From Arthrobacter castelli DSM 16402 (GTDB taxonomy: Bacteria; Actinomycetota; Actinomycetes; Actinomycetales; Micrococcaceae), in NCBI RefSeq assembly GCF_000430705.1, contig NZ_AUMN01000006.1, positions 1-64,000 on the forward strand: a stretch of 64,000 nucleotides of DNA, given 5' to 3'. Every line of letters starts with the position of its first letter. Position 1 is the stretch's first letter. This document shows positions 45,725 to 56,024 of this stretch, one piece after another. The notes beneath the pieces were generated by a model. It worked only from the letters and a program-made list of their open reading frames with translations, ran no database searches and was not told the origin of the DNA. A program made the position numbers and the translations under genes.

Positions 45725-46589
45725 CCGCGATACTGGCACCCGCAACACGGGGCTGTCGCCGTCAGGCCTGAAGGCGCACCCGCCGCCGGAGGCAGCGCGG
45801 CGGGCCCGCAGGTTCGGTTCCTTCTATTTCGCCGAGCATGTGCTGCGGTCGATGCGTGGGTACGGATGGACGATCGTCGCTTCCAGCGTCGGCACGCCGG
45901 TGGTGTACCTGTTCGCGATGGGGATCGGGCTTGCCTCGCTGGTGGACGCGCGGGCCGGCAACCAGGGCATCGGTGACGTTTCGTATCTGACGTTCGTCGC
46001 GCCGGCGCTGTTGGTGACGGCGGCAATCATGGTGGCCAACGAGGAATTCAGCTACCCGGTGATGGCCGGCTTCAAATGGCGGCGGATCTACCACGGACCC
46101 AATGCGTCGCCACTGTCCAGTTCCCAGATCGCCACGGGCCACCTGATGGCCGTGGCCGTGAGGCTGATCTTCACCTGCGGCATCTACTTCTTGATCATGA
46201 TGCTGTTCGGGGCGGTGCCGGAAGCGACCGGATGGCTCGCCGCCGTCGTCGCCGTCGTATGCGGTTTGTCGTTCGGGCTGCCGTTGATGGCCTACGCGGC
46301 CGGCATCGAAGAAGAAAAAGGGCAGTTTCCGATGGTGATGCGCTTCGTCGTCACCCCCCTGTTCCTGTTCTCAGGTACCGTCTTTCCGCTCGACTCGCTG
46401 CCGATGGTGGTGCGGTGGATCGGCTGGCTGTCTCCGCTATGGCATGGCACCGAACTGGGCCGGGTGTTCAGCTACGACTATGCCGAACCGGTCTGGTTGT
46501 CCGTGGTGCATGTGGTCTACCTGGTCGCGCTGGCGCTCGCGGGCTGGGCCATCGCCAAGCGGCGGTACACGCGGAGGCTGGGTAAATGA
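45717..46589 (+). CDS. ABC-2 type permease 1 (NodJ/DrrB type)
   Basis: A 290-aa permease with six helices after a Pro/Arg-rich 40-residue tail. YLTFVAPALLVTAAIMVANEEFSYPVMAGFKWRRIYHG and LFLFSGTVFPLDSLP are characteristic of NodJ-like ABC-2 proteins. It overlaps both neighbouring genes. Two unlike permeases suggest a heterodimeric channel. Confidence 0.85.
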   Translation: MSSRDTGTRNTGLSPSGLKAHPPPEAARRARRFGSFYFAEHVLRSMRGYGWTIVASSVGTPVVYLFAMGIGLASLVDARAGNQGIGDVSYLTFVAPALLVTAAIMVANEEFSYPVMAGFKWRRIYHGPNASPLSSSQIATGHLMAVAVRLIFTCGIYFLIMMLFGAVPEATGWLAAVVAVVCGLSFGLPLMAYAAGIEEEKGQFPMVMRFVVTPLFLFSGTVFPLDSLPMVVRWIGWLSPLWHGTELGRVFSYDYAEPVWLSVVHVVYLVALALAGWAIAKRRYTRRLGK

Positions 46590-47419
46590 GCACCACGATC
46601 AGGCAACAGGATCTGCAGCTGCAGGGGCAGAACCGCCTGCTCGGATCGCTCTACTCCCGGAACGCGCGGGCGGTGATCGGCCGCGGGCTGCTGGCGACCA
46701 AGAGCAGCAACTGGCTGGTGATGGTCAGCGGGTTCGTCGAACCGGTGCTCTACCTGGTCGCCATGGGGATCGGCCTCGGTGCGTTGGTGGGGCAGGTCGA
46801 AGGGCCCGGCGGCCAGCCCATCCAGTACGCGGCGTATATCGCTCCCGCCCTGCTGGCGGTGTCCGCGATGAACGGTGCGGTCTACGACTCCACCTGGAAC
46901 GTCTTCTTCAAGATGAACTTCGCCAAGCTGTACGAGGGGATGCTCTACACCTCGCTGGGGCCGCTGGACGTGGCGCTGGGGGAGATTTTCCTGGCATTGC
47001 TGCGCGGAGCCATGTATGCCACCGGCTTCACCGCCGTGATGGGCATGATGGGACTGATTACGACGCCGTGGGCACTGTTGCTGATACCGGCCTCAGTGCT
47101 GATCGCCTTTGGCTTCGCCAGCTTCGGGATGGGGATCACCAGCTTCATGAAAACGTTCCAGCAGATGGACTGGATCAACTTCGTCATGCTGCCGATGTTC
47201 CTGTTTTCGGCCACGTTCTATCCGCTCAGCGTCTACCCGACAGCCGTGCAATGGATCATCCAGGCGCTGCCGCTGTGGCACGGCGTGGAGCTGCTGCGGC
47301 AGATCAGCGTCGGTGTCTTCACGGCGGCGACGGCGGTCCACGTGCTGTACTTCGTGGTGATGATCGTCCTGGGGATGCTGCTGACCACGGGCCGGCTGCG
47401 CACACTGTTCCTGAAGTAG
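46586..47419 (+). CDS. ABC-2 type permease 2 (NodJ type)
   Basis: A 277-aa permease related to the previous one (IAPALLAVSAMNGAVYDSTWNVFFKMNFAKLYEGML and MFLFSATFYPLSVYP) with six helices. ATG 46586 overlaps the preceding stop (ATGA). It completes a three-gene exporter. Confidence 0.85.
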   Translation: MSTTIRQQDLQLQGQNRLLGSLYSRNARAVIGRGLLATKSSNWLVMVSGFVEPVLYLVAMGIGLGALVGQVEGPGGQPIQYAAYIAPALLAVSAMNGAVYDSTWNVFFKMNFAKLYEGMLYTSLGPLDVALGEIFLALLRGAMYATGFTAVMGMMGLITTPWALLLIPASVLIAFGFASFGMGITSFMKTFQQMDWINFVMLPMFLFSATFYPLSVYPTAVQWIIQALPLWHGVELLRQISVGVFTAATAVHVLYFVVMIVLGMLLTTGRLRTLFLK

Positions 47420-47607
47420 CCGGTCCCGGCAGTGGCTCGGCGGTGGCCGCCACGACCAAGCATGATGTGTGACCAGGGCAACTTGTGGCAACCAGTCCAT
47501 GTTCTGTGGTGATTGAGGTCATAGTGACAGTGTTGCCATTCGGCGCTGCTGTTGCTGCGGCCTCGAGTGGCACGTCCACTTAGTACCTTCACCAGGAGCT
47601 ATTAGTT

Positions 47608-49986
47608 ATGAAACGTTACTCCAAGCAGATGCGCAGGAGGGGGCTCGCCGTCACGGCCGCCGTCGTGCCGTTGACGCTGGCACTTGGTGCCAGTGCCATG
47701 GGCACCCCGCCGCCGCATGCCAATAACAGCGACACGGCGGAGACGGCCGCCAGCCGCGACCAGGGCAATCACGGCAAGCCGCCGGAAATTGAAGCCCGCG
47801 CCAAGGAGACCATCAAGGTCAAAGGACGGACCTTCAAGGACCTCAACGCCAACGGTCAGCTGGATCCGTATGAGGACTGGCGCCGTTCAGCCGATGAGCG
47901 GGTTGCCGACCTGGTGGACCGGATGACGCTGGAGGAAAAAGCCGGCATGATGCTGATCGACACACTCAATGCTGCCTGCGATACAGAAACCAAGACTCGC
48001 GGCACGCTCGCTCCGGAGGCCGATGACTACATCAAGAACCAGAAGATGCACCGGTTTATCTTCCGCAACACCGTCACGACCGCGGACAAGGCTGTATGCG
48101 GCGAAAGCACCGGCGGCTTCGGCGCCAGCACCAGCGTGACGCCGCAGGAGACGGCCGAGTACATGAACACAATCCAGAAGATGGGCGAAGCAACACGGCT
48201 TGGCATTCCGATGCTGTATAAGTCGAACGCGCGGAACCACATTGATCCCGACGCCCGCGAAGGCATCAACGAGTCCGCCGGAGCGATGACGGCCTTCCCG
48301 AAGGAAGCCGGCATCGCCGCCGCAGCCCTGGGCGCCGAATCGGCCAAGACCGGCGAGGCGCCGACCACCGGAGACATGTCGGTGGTGGATGATTTCACGT
48401 CCGTGATGGGCGACGAATGGGAAGCCATCGGCCTGCGAGGCATGTATGGCTACATGGCTGACTTGTCGACTGAGCCGCGCTGGTACCGTGCCCACGAAAC
48501 GTTCACCGAGGACGCCGATCTGGCCGCAAACATTATGGAGTCGCTGGTGCAAGGCCTCCAGGGCCCGGTCAACGAGAAGGGCATATCGCTGAATCCCGAC
48601 AGCTCCGTGGCCCTGACCATGAAGCACTTCCCGGGCGGCGGGCCGCAGGAGCTGGGTCTCGATCCGCACTACTCGTTCGGTAAGACGCAGGTGTACCCGG
48701 GTAATGGCTTCGGCTATGCCCTGAAGCCCTTCAAAGCGGCGATCGACGCGGGCGTATCAGCGATCATGCCGTACTACGGAGTGCCGATGAACGTCGCCTA
48801 TGAAGGCGTCACCTACAAGCAGAAGGGCTTTGCCTTCTCCGAGCAGATCATCAATGACCTGCTGCGCGACAAGCTCGGATTCAAGGGATACGTCAATTCA
48901 GACACCGGGATTGTCCAGGACCGTGCGTGGGGCCTGGAAGAACAATCAGTGCCGGAGCGGGTGGCCGCGGCCATCAACAGCGGCACCGATACGTTGTCGG
49001 GTTTCCACGACGTGCAGACCATTATCGACCTGGTCGAGGACGGTCTGGTGACCAAGGAGCGGGTGACAACGGCGGCCGAGCGTCTGCTTAAGCCAATGTT
49101 CCTGATGGGGCTGTTCGAGAACCCCTACGTGGACGCGTCGAAGGCCAATGAGGTCGTCGGCAGCGACGAACATGAGCAGACAGCGATGGAGATCCAGCGC
49201 AAGTCCGCCGTGCTGTTGCAGAATGAAAAGACACCCGACGGTGGCAAGGCGCTGCCGCTTCAGGATGGCTCCGACGTCTACATCCTGGGCAACATCGACG
49301 AGGAGACCGTTGAGAGCTACGGCTACGACGTCACCAACGGCAACACCAAAGATCCTGCCGACCGGCCAAGCGCCGCCGGCAGCGACCGGGTGATCATCTC
49401 GATGACCGCCAAGAACGTCAACACCGGTGAGTACAAGAGCGACGATCCGGCGACGGGCCTCAATCCGGGCCACATCAACCCCATTGAATTCCCCGGGGTG
49501 AAGGGTCTGGACGGCGAGAGCCCGTACGGCGCTGCTGACGCGTGCAATGCCTACGGTGCCGAAGAGTGCACCGACGACGGCCTGGTGTACGGCGGCTCGC
49601 TGCCGTGGGAATCCAGCATCCTGGACTTCACCGGAATGTCCAAGGCCGAGTCCTGGAAGGTGACACCGTCGCTGGACACCATCCAGCAGGTCATGAAGGA
49701 GGTTGACGATCCGTCCAAGGTAGTGCTGCAAATCTACTTCCGGCAGCCGTTCGTCCTCGATAAGGCCAGCGGACTGCGCGACGCCGGAGCCATCGTGGCC
49801 GGGTTCGGGATGAGCGACAAGGCGCTGATGGATGTGTTGTCCGGCAAGGTCAGCCCGCAGGGCAAGATGCCATTCGCGCTCGCCGGGACCCGCAAGGCGA
49901 TCAAGGAGCAGTACAGCGACCTGCCGGGGTACAAGGAAACCACGGACGGGGCATTGTTCCCGTTCGGTCACGGGTTGACGTACTGA
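47608..49986 (+). CDS. Secreted glycoside hydrolase family 3 enzyme
   Basis: A 792-aa exported GH3 enzyme, likely an exo-beta-glucosidase or related beta-glycosidase. The signal peptide MKRYSKQMRRRGLAVTAAVV.. has an RR pair in its basic part and ends near residue 31. An EF-hand-like DLNANGQLDPYEDW (about 72-85) may bind calcium. The GH3 barrel runs from DRMTLEEKAGMM through KHFPGGGPQELGLDPH to FKGYVNSDTGIV, with the likely nucleophile Asp in the SDTG position where SDW is usual. A C-terminal domain ends at FPFGHGLTY. It may degrade an outside glycan. The exporter genes before it are a separate unit. Confidence 0.85.
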   Translation: MKRYSKQMRRRGLAVTAAVVPLTLALGASAMGTPPPHANNSDTAETAASRDQGNHGKPPEIEARAKETIKVKGRTFKDLNANGQLDPYEDWRRSADERVADLVDRMTLEEKAGMMLIDTLNAACDTETKTRGTLAPEADDYIKNQKMHRFIFRNTVTTADKAVCGESTGGFGASTSVTPQETAEYMNTIQKMGEATRLGIPMLYKSNARNHIDPDAREGINESAGAMTAFPKEAGIAAAALGAESAKTGEAPTTGDMSVVDDFTSVMGDEWEAIGLRGMYGYMADLSTEPRWYRAHETFTEDADLAANIMESLVQGLQGPVNEKGISLNPDSSVALTMKHFPGGGPQELGLDPHYSFGKTQVYPGNGFGYALKPFKAAIDAGVSAIMPYYGVPMNVAYEGVTYKQKGFAFSEQIINDLLRDKLGFKGYVNSDTGIVQDRAWGLEEQSVPERVAAAINSGTDTLSGFHDVQTIIDLVEDGLVTKERVTTAAERLLKPMFLMGLFENPYVDASKANEVVGSDEHEQTAMEIQRKSAVLLQNEKTPDGGKALPLQDGSDVYILGNIDEETVESYGYDVTNGNTKDPADRPSAAGSDRVIISMTAKNVNTGEYKSDDPATGLNPGHINPIEFPGVKGLDGESPYGAADACNAYGAEECTDDGLVYGGSLPWESSILDFTGMSKAESWKVTPSLDTIQQVMKEVDDPSKVVLQIYFRQPFVLDKASGLRDAGAIVAGFGMSDKALMDVLSGKVSPQGKMPFALAGTRKAIKEQYSDLPGYKETTDGALFPFGHGLTY

Positions 49987-50065
49987 CCCGTCGCTAAGCC
50001 GGGTTCCGGCTCCGGGTGGAAGCCCGGGAATGGAAGTCCGCAAAAACGCGCGCTTCCTGCGTGGC

Positions 50066-50112
50066 GCCACAACGAGAGCCCGTCCCCATCAGGGGCGGGC
50101 TCTCGTTGTGGC
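50066..50112. terminator. Long bidirectional terminator between GH3 and lldD-like genes
   Basis: A stem of 21 bp with one bulged base joins 50066-50087 to 50092-50112 through loop ATCA (core AACGAGAGCCCG / CGGGCTCTCGTT). It serves the two convergent genes. Confidence 0.85.
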
Positions 50113-50118
50113 ATCGTC

Positions 50119-51372
50119 TTAGACGTGCAGCGCCGGATCCAGGGTGCGTGGCGCGAGCCTGGTCAGCTGCGTGACGTGTTCGGGGCCCAATTCATCGACG
50201 GTGTTCACCTCCAGCAGCTGCATGGTGCGTGTGACCTGTTCGGCCAGGATCGAAATCGCACGGTCGACGCCGGCTCGGCCGCCGGCCATTAAGCCGTAGA
50301 GGTATGCCCGGCCAATGAGGGTGAACCTGGCACCGAGGGCGAGGGAGGCGACGATGTCCGCGCCATTCATGATGCCGGTGTCGACCATGATCTCGGTGTC
50401 GGCGCCCACCTCCCGGGCCACGGTGGGCAGCAAGTGGAAGGGGACGGGCGCCCGGTCCAGTTGCCGACCTCCATGGTTGGACAGCACGATTCCATCCACG
50501 CCCAGATCCGTCAGTTTCCTGGCGTCGTCGAGGGTCTGTACGCCCTTGACGACGAGCTTGCCCGGCCACATCCGGCGGATGATTTCGAGGTCATCGAAGC
50601 TGATGGTCGGGTCCATGGCCGAATCCAGCAACTCTCCCACCGTCCCTCCGGTGGAGGACAGCGACGCGAATTCAAGCTTGCGCGTGGTCAGGAAGTCCCA
50701 CCACCACCAGGGCCGCGGAATGGCGTCGAGCACGGTGCCCAGGGAGACCTGCGGCGGGATCGAGAATCCATTGCGTTTGTCCCGCAGGCGGGCTCCGGCC
50801 ACCGGCGTGTCAACGGTGAAGAACAGGGTGTCGTATCCGGCGGCTGCGGCGCGTTCGACCAGCTGGTAGGAAATTTCGCGCTGCCGCATCACATAGAGCT
50901 GGAACCAATTCCGCCCGGCAGGATTGGCATCCCGGACGTCCTCAATGGACGTGGTGCCGAGCGTGGACAGCGAGAACGGGATTCCGGCCGCACCTGCTGC
51001 CGAAGCGCCGGCGATTTCGCCTTCGGTCTGCATCAGCCGGGTGAATCCCGTCGGCGCGATGCCGAAGGGCAGCGCAGAGCCGTCACCGAGGATGGTGGTT
51101 GAGGGGTCGATGGCCGAAACGTCGTTAAGGATGGACGGATGGAATTCGACGTCCTCGAAGGCCTGCCGTGCACGGGCCAGCGATAGTTCACCCTCTGCGC
51201 CGCCGTCGGTGTAGTCGAAGGCGGCGGCAGGGGTTCGGCGCTTGGCAATGGCGCGCAGATCATCGATCGTCAAGGCAGAGTCGAGCCGGCGTTTGCGCGG
51301 GTCGAGTTCCGGCCTCTTGAACTGCACCAGGTCGAATATTTCGGAAGGCTTGGGCATTTGCCGTGTGGTCAT
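50119..51372 (-). CDS. lldD: FMN-dependent alpha-hydroxy-acid dehydrogenase (L-lactate type)
   Basis: A 417-aa TIM-barrel flavoenzyme oxidising an (S)-2-hydroxy acid, most likely L-lactate to pyruvate with electrons to the quinone pool. [67 protein letters not shown] and [14 protein letters not shown] with the catalytic His and Arg are present. The length matches corynebacterial LldD. ATG 51372 is preceded by GGAGAA; the longer frame upstream runs into the permease gene. It follows the lactate permease gene by 44 bp. Confidence 0.87.
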   Translation of the reverse strand: MTTRQMPKPSEIFDLVQFKRPELDPRKRRLDSALTIDDLRAIAKRRTPAAAFDYTDGGAEGELSLARARQAFEDVEFHPSILNDVSAIDPSTTILGDGSALPFGIAPTGFTRLMQTEGEIAGASAAGAAGIPFSLSTLGTTSIEDVRDANPAGRNWFQLYVMRQREISYQLVERAAAAGYDTLFFTVDTPVAGARLRDKRNGFSIPPQVSLGTVLDAIPRPWWWWDFLTTRKLEFASLSSTGGTVGELLDSAMDPTISFDDLEIIRRMWPGKLVVKGVQTLDDARKLTDLGVDGIVLSNHGGRQLDRAPVPFHLLPTVAREVGADTEIMVDTGIMNGADIVASLALGARFTLIGRAYLYGLMAGGRAGVDRAISILAEQVTRTMQLLEVNTVDELGPEHVTQLTRLAPRTLDPALHV

Positions 51373-51416
51373 AATGGTTCTCCTTGCCAATGCTGTGGTG
51401 GTTGCATGCGTGCCGA

Positions 51417-53120
51417 TCAGGGGATCATCCACGACAGGACGGTGGATTGCAGCCCGACCAGCAGGCACATCGCGGCGAGCATGCCAATGCTCCACCAGAT
51501 GAGCTTGCGGAAGATCTCCGATTCGCGGCCCACCAATCCGACAGCGGTGGCGGCGATGGTGAGGTTTTGCGGGCTGATCATCTTGCCCAGCACGCCGCCG
51601 CTGGTGTTGGCCGCAACGAGCAGGGTCGGATCGATCCCGGCGCGCATGGCAGCGGTCTGTTGCAGGGTGGCAAAGAGCGCGTTCGCACTGGTGTCGGACC
51701 CGGTCACTGCCGTGCCCAGCCAGCCCAGGATGGGGGAGAGGAAGGCGAATGCAGCGCCGGCGCCGGCGATCCAGGCGCCGATGGTGATCGTTTGCCCCGA
51801 CAGGTTCATCACATAGGCCAACGCAAGAACGGACGCAACGGTGAGCATTGAGTACCGCAATTTGAGCAGGTTGCGCCAGTAGATCATCGCCGCATCTCCG
51901 AGTGCGACACGGTAGACCAGTGCAACGATGATGCCGCTGATCAGCAGCAGTGTTCCCGGAGAGGAGAGCCAGCCAAAGGTGTACACCGTGGAGCTGGAGA
52001 CCTCACCGGCGGCAGTGTAGATGTTTCCGTCGAGCCCGGGCCACGGGATGCTGATATTTGTGGCGGCCAGGGCATTCTTCAGCAGCGGCCACAGTTTTGC
52101 GAAGGAGAAGATGACAATCACCAGCAGGTAGGGGAAAAGCGCCAGCAGAACCCGTTTTCCGGTGAGCGCAGTGGCAGCCGGAGCCGCTGCCTCAGCGGTG
52201 CGGGTGGTCACGGCCGCGCCCCCGTGCGGCCCTGTTCCGGCGGTGCCGTCCTCTTGATCCAACTGAGACGCTTCATGGAACAGACGCTGGCGCGCCTCTT
52301 CGCCTCCCTTGGGTTTCCAGAACCGGAGGGTGAGCACCGCTGCGGCCAGACCCGCCAGCGAGGCGATGATATCGGTGAGCGCAACGGAGATCCACGTGGC
52401 GGAGACGAACTGGGCCAGGCCGAAGACCGCACCGATGATCAGGGCAACCGGCCAAACATCCTTCAGGCCACGCCAGCCGTCGGCGAGCAATACCAGGAAC
52501 ATGGGCACGAACAGCGCAATCAATGGGGTTTGCCGGCCCACGACGGCGCCGATCTCCTGGTACGGGATGCCTGTGAGGTTGCCCGCGGTGATGATCGGGA
52601 TGGCCATGGCACCGAACGCCACTGGGGCGGTATTGGCCAGCAACACGACTGTGGCGGCACGAATTGCACTGAAGCCGACAGCCATCAGCATCACGCCCGT
52701 GATGGCGACCGGCGCGCCGAACCCGGCGAGCGCCTCGAGCAGTCCGCCAAAACAGAACCCGATGATGATCGCCTGGATACGCGGGTCGTCCGAGATTCTG
52801 TTGATCACCAGACGGAGGTCCTCGAACCGTCCGCTCTTGACCGTCAGGTCATAGAGCCAAATGGCGTTGATGACAATCCACATGATCGGGAAGAGGCCGA
52901 AGACGAATCCCTCGGAGGCCGCAAGGCCGACGAGGTGCACGGGCATCCGGTACGCCAGCACAGCCACGATGGCGGCCACCGCCAGACCGGACAGGCCGGC
53001 CCAGTGGGCTTTCCAACGCAGCAGGCCAAGGGTGACGAAGACTGTGGCGAGCGGCAGCAGCGCGATGAGCGACGACCACAGCAGGCTGTCGGCTATCGGC
53101 GCCAAGTCTGGTGTGTACAT
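51417..53120 (-). CDS. lctP: L-lactate permease (LctP family)
   Basis: A 567-aa polytopic protein with about fourteen helices. [47 protein letters not shown] and [29 protein letters not shown] are LctP family hallmarks. It imports L-lactate, and possibly glycolate, with protons. It is the first gene of the lctP-lldD unit and diverges from the FadR-type regulator gene. Confidence 0.9.
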   Translation of the reverse strand: MYTPDLAPIADSLLWSSLIALLPLATVFVTLGLLRWKAHWAGLSGLAVAAIVAVLAYRMPVHLVGLAASEGFVFGLFPIMWIVINAIWLYDLTVKSGRFEDLRLVINRISDDPRIQAIIIGFCFGGLLEALAGFGAPVAITGVMLMAVGFSAIRAATVVLLANTAPVAFGAMAIPIITAGNLTGIPYQEIGAVVGRQTPLIALFVPMFLVLLADGWRGLKDVWPVALIIGAVFGLAQFVSATWISVALTDIIASLAGLAAAVLTLRFWKPKGGEEARQRLFHEASQLDQEDGTAGTGPHGGAAVTTRTAEAAAPAATALTGKRVLLALFPYLLVIVIFSFAKLWPLLKNALAATNISIPWPGLDGNIYTAAGEVSSSTVYTFGWLSSPGTLLLISGIIVALVYRVALGDAAMIYWRNLLKLRYSMLTVASVLALAYVMNLSGQTITIGAWIAGAGAAFAFLSPILGWLGTAVTGSDTSANALFATLQQTAAMRAGIDPTLLVAANTSGGVLGKMISPQNLTIAATAVGLVGRESEIFRKLIWWSIGMLAAMCLLVGLQSTVLSWMIP

Positions 53121-53202
53121 AGTGATTTCTCCGGGTTGGTCGTCATCGCCTCGGTGGGCCCTTGGCGTGACTGCGGAAACGGGAGGGGCGTTGACCTTTT
53201 AG

Positions 53203-53213
53203 TGGTCTGACCA
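53203..53213. promoter_or_regulatory. Candidate FadR/LldR operator
   Basis: TGGTCTGACCA (53203-53213) has the TGGT-N3-ACCA form recognised by FadR-subfamily GntR regulators such as LldR. It lies in the divergent gap between lctP and the regulator gene, so one bound dimer could control both. Confidence 0.6.
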
Positions 53214-53287
53214 CCAAATCGATAGTAGAGGTGCGATGTGATCTACGTCAACACTTTGCACGCGCGGCTGCGTGACATTATGGGCCT

Positions 53288-54052
53288 ATGAGCGAAAATC
53301 TCCCTGAAACATGGCAGGGCGGTCCATCATGGCGCCCCGTGGCACGCAGCCGCGCTCATGAGTTGGTGATCGAAGCCATCGAGGACCAGATCATGGTCGG
53401 TGCCCTGAAGGTGGGCGATCCGCTGCCGCCGGAGCGCGACCTGGCTTCCCGGCTTCAGGTCAGCCGGGCCGGAGTGCGGGAGGCGATCCGGGTGCTTGAG
53501 GGCCAAGGAGTGCTGCGATCCAACGTGGGGGCGGGGGCAGACGCAGGCACGTTCATCGCCGCGATGCCCAGCGAGGCACTCACACGGTTTCTGCGGCTGC
53601 ATGTGGCGCTGTCGAATTTCCGGCTCGACGATGTGGTTGACGCGCGGGTGATGCTGGAGCGATCCAGCGCCTCCCTGGCCGCCGCGAACTCGGACCAGCG
53701 GGCACGCGAGGCTATCCGCGGCCCGTTGGAGCAAATGGACGTCGAAGGGATCTCGCGGGAGGAATTCAATGACGCCGATACTGCCTTCCACGTCGCGATA
53801 GCCGAGGCAGGCGGAAACCAGCTGGTCGCGGATATGACGATTGCCATCCGGGCTTCGCTGCGCGCCCCTATTCTGGAAGCCTTCCGGCAGCTGGAGGACT
53901 GGTCGCAGGTCTCTGCGATGCTGCGGGAACAACACCACGGCATCATTGAGGCCATCGCGGCGGGCGACGGGGAACGTGCTGCCCGCTTGACCGAAGAGCA
54001 CATCCGCGCCGCATCAGCCGCCCTGCCGGCGTTGCGCAGTCCCGGTGGATGA
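53288..54052 (+). CDS. FadR-subfamily GntR regulator (LldR-like)
   Basis: A 254-aa repressor. The winged HTH covers residues 20-85 (GDPLPPERDLASRLQVSRAG, VREAIRVLEGQGVLRS), and a FadR-type all-helical effector domain follows (ARVMLERSSASLAAANSDQR, FNDADTAFHVAIAEAGGNQL, EQHHGIIEAIAAGD) with Asp/His residues in metal-binding positions. It probably represses lctP-lldD until lactate binds. ATG 53288 is the natural domain start. Confidence 0.85.
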   Translation: MSENLPETWQGGPSWRPVARSRAHELVIEAIEDQIMVGALKVGDPLPPERDLASRLQVSRAGVREAIRVLEGQGVLRSNVGAGADAGTFIAAMPSEALTRFLRLHVALSNFRLDDVVDARVMLERSSASLAAANSDQRAREAIRGPLEQMDVEGISREEFNDADTAFHVAIAEAGGNQLVADMTIAIRASLRAPILEAFRQLEDWSQVSAMLREQHHGIIEAIAAGDGERAARLTEEHIRAASAALPALRSPGG

Positions 54053-54068
54053 GCTAAGCGGAGCGTAA

Positions 54069-54109
54069 AGAATGCGGGTGGCAGTTGCAATCAGCGCCAC
54101 CCGCATTCT
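54069..54109. terminator. Hairpin between the regulator and dctM genes
   Basis: A perfect 14-bp stem, AGAATGCGGGTGGC (54069-54082) / GCCACCCGCATTCT (54096-54109), with a 13-base loop, lies between two convergent genes and can act on both strands. Confidence 0.8.
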
Positions 54110-54154
54110 CCCGATGATCCCGCTCTTTGGTGGTGTCGGCGGACCACCGCAGCG

Positions 54155-55462
54155 TTACTCGATCAGCCCCAGTGACGTGGGCAGCCACATGCTGACCTGC
54201 GGTATGAACACGACCACGAAGAGCATCGCGATCAGGGCGAATAGGAACGGCAGCAGTTTCGCCACCACCGGCTCGACCCGCAACCCGGCCACCCTCGCAC
54301 CGACGAACAGTACGTTGCCGACCGGAGGCGTGATCGTCCCTACGCAGAGATTCATCACGATCATCGCGCCGAAATGGATGGGCGAGATCCCGAACTCAGT
54401 GACGATGGGCAGGAAGATCGGGGTGAAAATCAGGATCGCCGGGGTGGGGTCCATGAACGTTCCGACCACCAGCAGGATCGCCATCATGATAATCAGGATG
54501 ACGGTCGGGTTCTCGCTGATCCCCAGCAGCACTTCGGAGATCAAATCCGGAATCAGCGCGAATGACATCACCCACGCCATCGCCGTCGACACCCCGACCA
54601 GCAGCATCACGATCGACGTCGTCCGGGTTGCATCCAGCAGGATCGCCGGCAAATGCTTGATCCTGATGTTCCGGTACACGAAGCCGAGCACCAGGCAATA
54701 GACGACGGCGATGGCAGCCGACTCGGTTGGAGTGAACACGCCGGTGAGAATGCCGCCGATGACGATGATGATCATCAGCAGTGAAGGCAGCGCCCGCAGC
54801 AGCGTCACCACGGCAACCGGAAAGGTCACCCGTTCGGTCGACTTCAGCTCGGGACGCTTGCGCGCATACAGGAAGACGATGGCGAAGCAGGCCAGCGCCC
54901 ACAGCAGACCCGGGCCGACGCCGGCCATAAACAGTGCCGCAATCGAGCTGCTGGACACCAGCGCGTAGACAATGAAGGTGTTGCTCGGCGGAATCAGCAT
55001 TCCGGACGGCGCCGACGCGACGTTGACGGCGGCAGAGAAGTTCCGGTCGTAGCCTTCTTTTTCCTGCCGGGGACCCATCACCGTCCCAATGGCGGCCGCG
55101 GCCGCAACGGCGGCACCGCTGACGGAACCGAACATGGCGTTGGCCACCACATTGGTCTGGGCCAGCGAGCCGGGCATCCGACCCACCAGCACCTTGCCGG
55201 CGTCGATCAGCCGTTCGGCGATCCCGCCGTTGTTCATTAATACGCCTGCGAGCACGAAAAACGGGATCGCCAACAGGGTGAACGAATTAATCCCCGCAAA
55301 CAGCTGCTGGGAGCTGGTCAACACGGCCTGATCGAATTCGATCACCGACATCGTGGCGAAGACGGCACCGAGGCCGATCGACACCGCGATCGGAACACCG
55401 AGCAGGATGCCGATAGCGATACTGAAGAACAGGATGAGACCTGCGACAACTGCCATATCCAT
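54155..55462 (-). CDS. dctM: TRAP transporter large permease (DctM)
   Basis: A 435-aa membrane subunit with about twelve helices: FAGINSFTLLAIPFFVLAGVLMNNGGIAERL near the N-terminus, MFGSVSGAAVAAAAAIGTVM, PPSNTFIVYALVSSSSIAALFMAG and TPIFLPIVTEFGISPIHFGAMIVMNLCVGTITPPVG are DctM signatures. It works with DctQ and DctP in sodium-driven high-affinity uptake, here most likely of a hexuronate. It is the last gene of the dctPQM unit, 9 bp after dctQ. Confidence 0.92.
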   Translation of the reverse strand: MDMAVVAGLILFFSIAIGILLGVPIAVSIGLGAVFATMSVIEFDQAVLTSSQQLFAGINSFTLLAIPFFVLAGVLMNNGGIAERLIDAGKVLVGRMPGSLAQTNVVANAMFGSVSGAAVAAAAAIGTVMGPRQEKEGYDRNFSAAVNVASAPSGMLIPPSNTFIVYALVSSSSIAALFMAGVGPGLLWALACFAIVFLYARKRPELKSTERVTFPVAVVTLLRALPSLLMIIIVIGGILTGVFTPTESAAIAVVYCLVLGFVYRNIRIKHLPAILLDATRTTSIVMLLVGVSTAMAWVMSFALIPDLISEVLLGISENPTVILIIMMAILLVVGTFMDPTPAILIFTPIFLPIVTEFGISPIHFGAMIVMNLCVGTITPPVGNVLFVGARVAGLRVEPVVAKLLPFLFALIAMLFVVVFIPQVSMWLPTSLGLIE

Positions 55463-55471
55463 GAGGTCCTC

Positions 55472-55975
55472 CTATACCGCTTCAGGCTCGTCGTGCGCGA
55501 CGGGTGGCTCGTGCCTGCGCAGCACCTCAATCGAGTGGTACAGCGCGTAGATGATGATCAACACGCCGGCCACCGGCATGGCCAGGTAGAGGGGACCCAC
55601 GGATAGCGGCAGACCGGACAGCGCCTGCTCCCACGATTGCAGCGCCACCCGGTAACCACCCCAGACCAGGATGATCGCGGAGAACACCGCAATGATGACT
55701 TGCACCAGCACAGCAATGGCCTTCTCCAGAGAGTCGGGCAGTTTGCGCACCACGAAGTCAACGGCTATGTGACCGCGTTCCCCGAACACCAGGGCGGCCC
55801 CGCCCAGGCCCAGCCATACGAATATGTACCGGGCCAGGGTCGAGGACCACGAACTGGGCTGATCGAGCACCTGCCGCGTGAAGACCTGCCAGACGACGAC
55901 GAGGACCAGGGCCGCGAACAACACGACACAAATGACCTCCAACGTCCGGTCGAGGAGTTTCTTTGAACTTTCCAT
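55472..55975 (-). CDS. dctQ: TRAP transporter small permease (DctQ)
   Basis: A 167-aa subunit with four helices; VVVWQVFTRQVLDQPSSWSSTLARYIFVWLGLGGAALVF and GHIAVDFVV are typical of DctQ. ATG 55975 (MESSKKLLDRTLE) is preferred; a longer frame adds 39 Ser/Pro-rich residues that run back toward dctP. It lies between dctP and dctM. Confidence 0.88.
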   Translation of the reverse strand: MESSKKLLDRTLEVICVVLFAALVLVVVWQVFTRQVLDQPSSWSSTLARYIFVWLGLGGAALVFGERGHIAVDFVVRKLPDSLEKAIAVLVQVIIAVFSAIILVWGGYRVALQSWEQALSGLPLSVGPLYLAMPVAGVLIIIYALYHSIEVLRRHEPPVAHDEPEAV

Positions 55976-56024
55976 AGGGCCTGAATCGACTACTTTCGTC
56001 AGCGGGGACGGTTTACTCTGCGGT

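Noticed and set aside
51384-53210. Plus-strand frames opposite the lactate permease
   Set aside because: Hydrophilic mirror translations of a polytopic membrane protein, without motifs.
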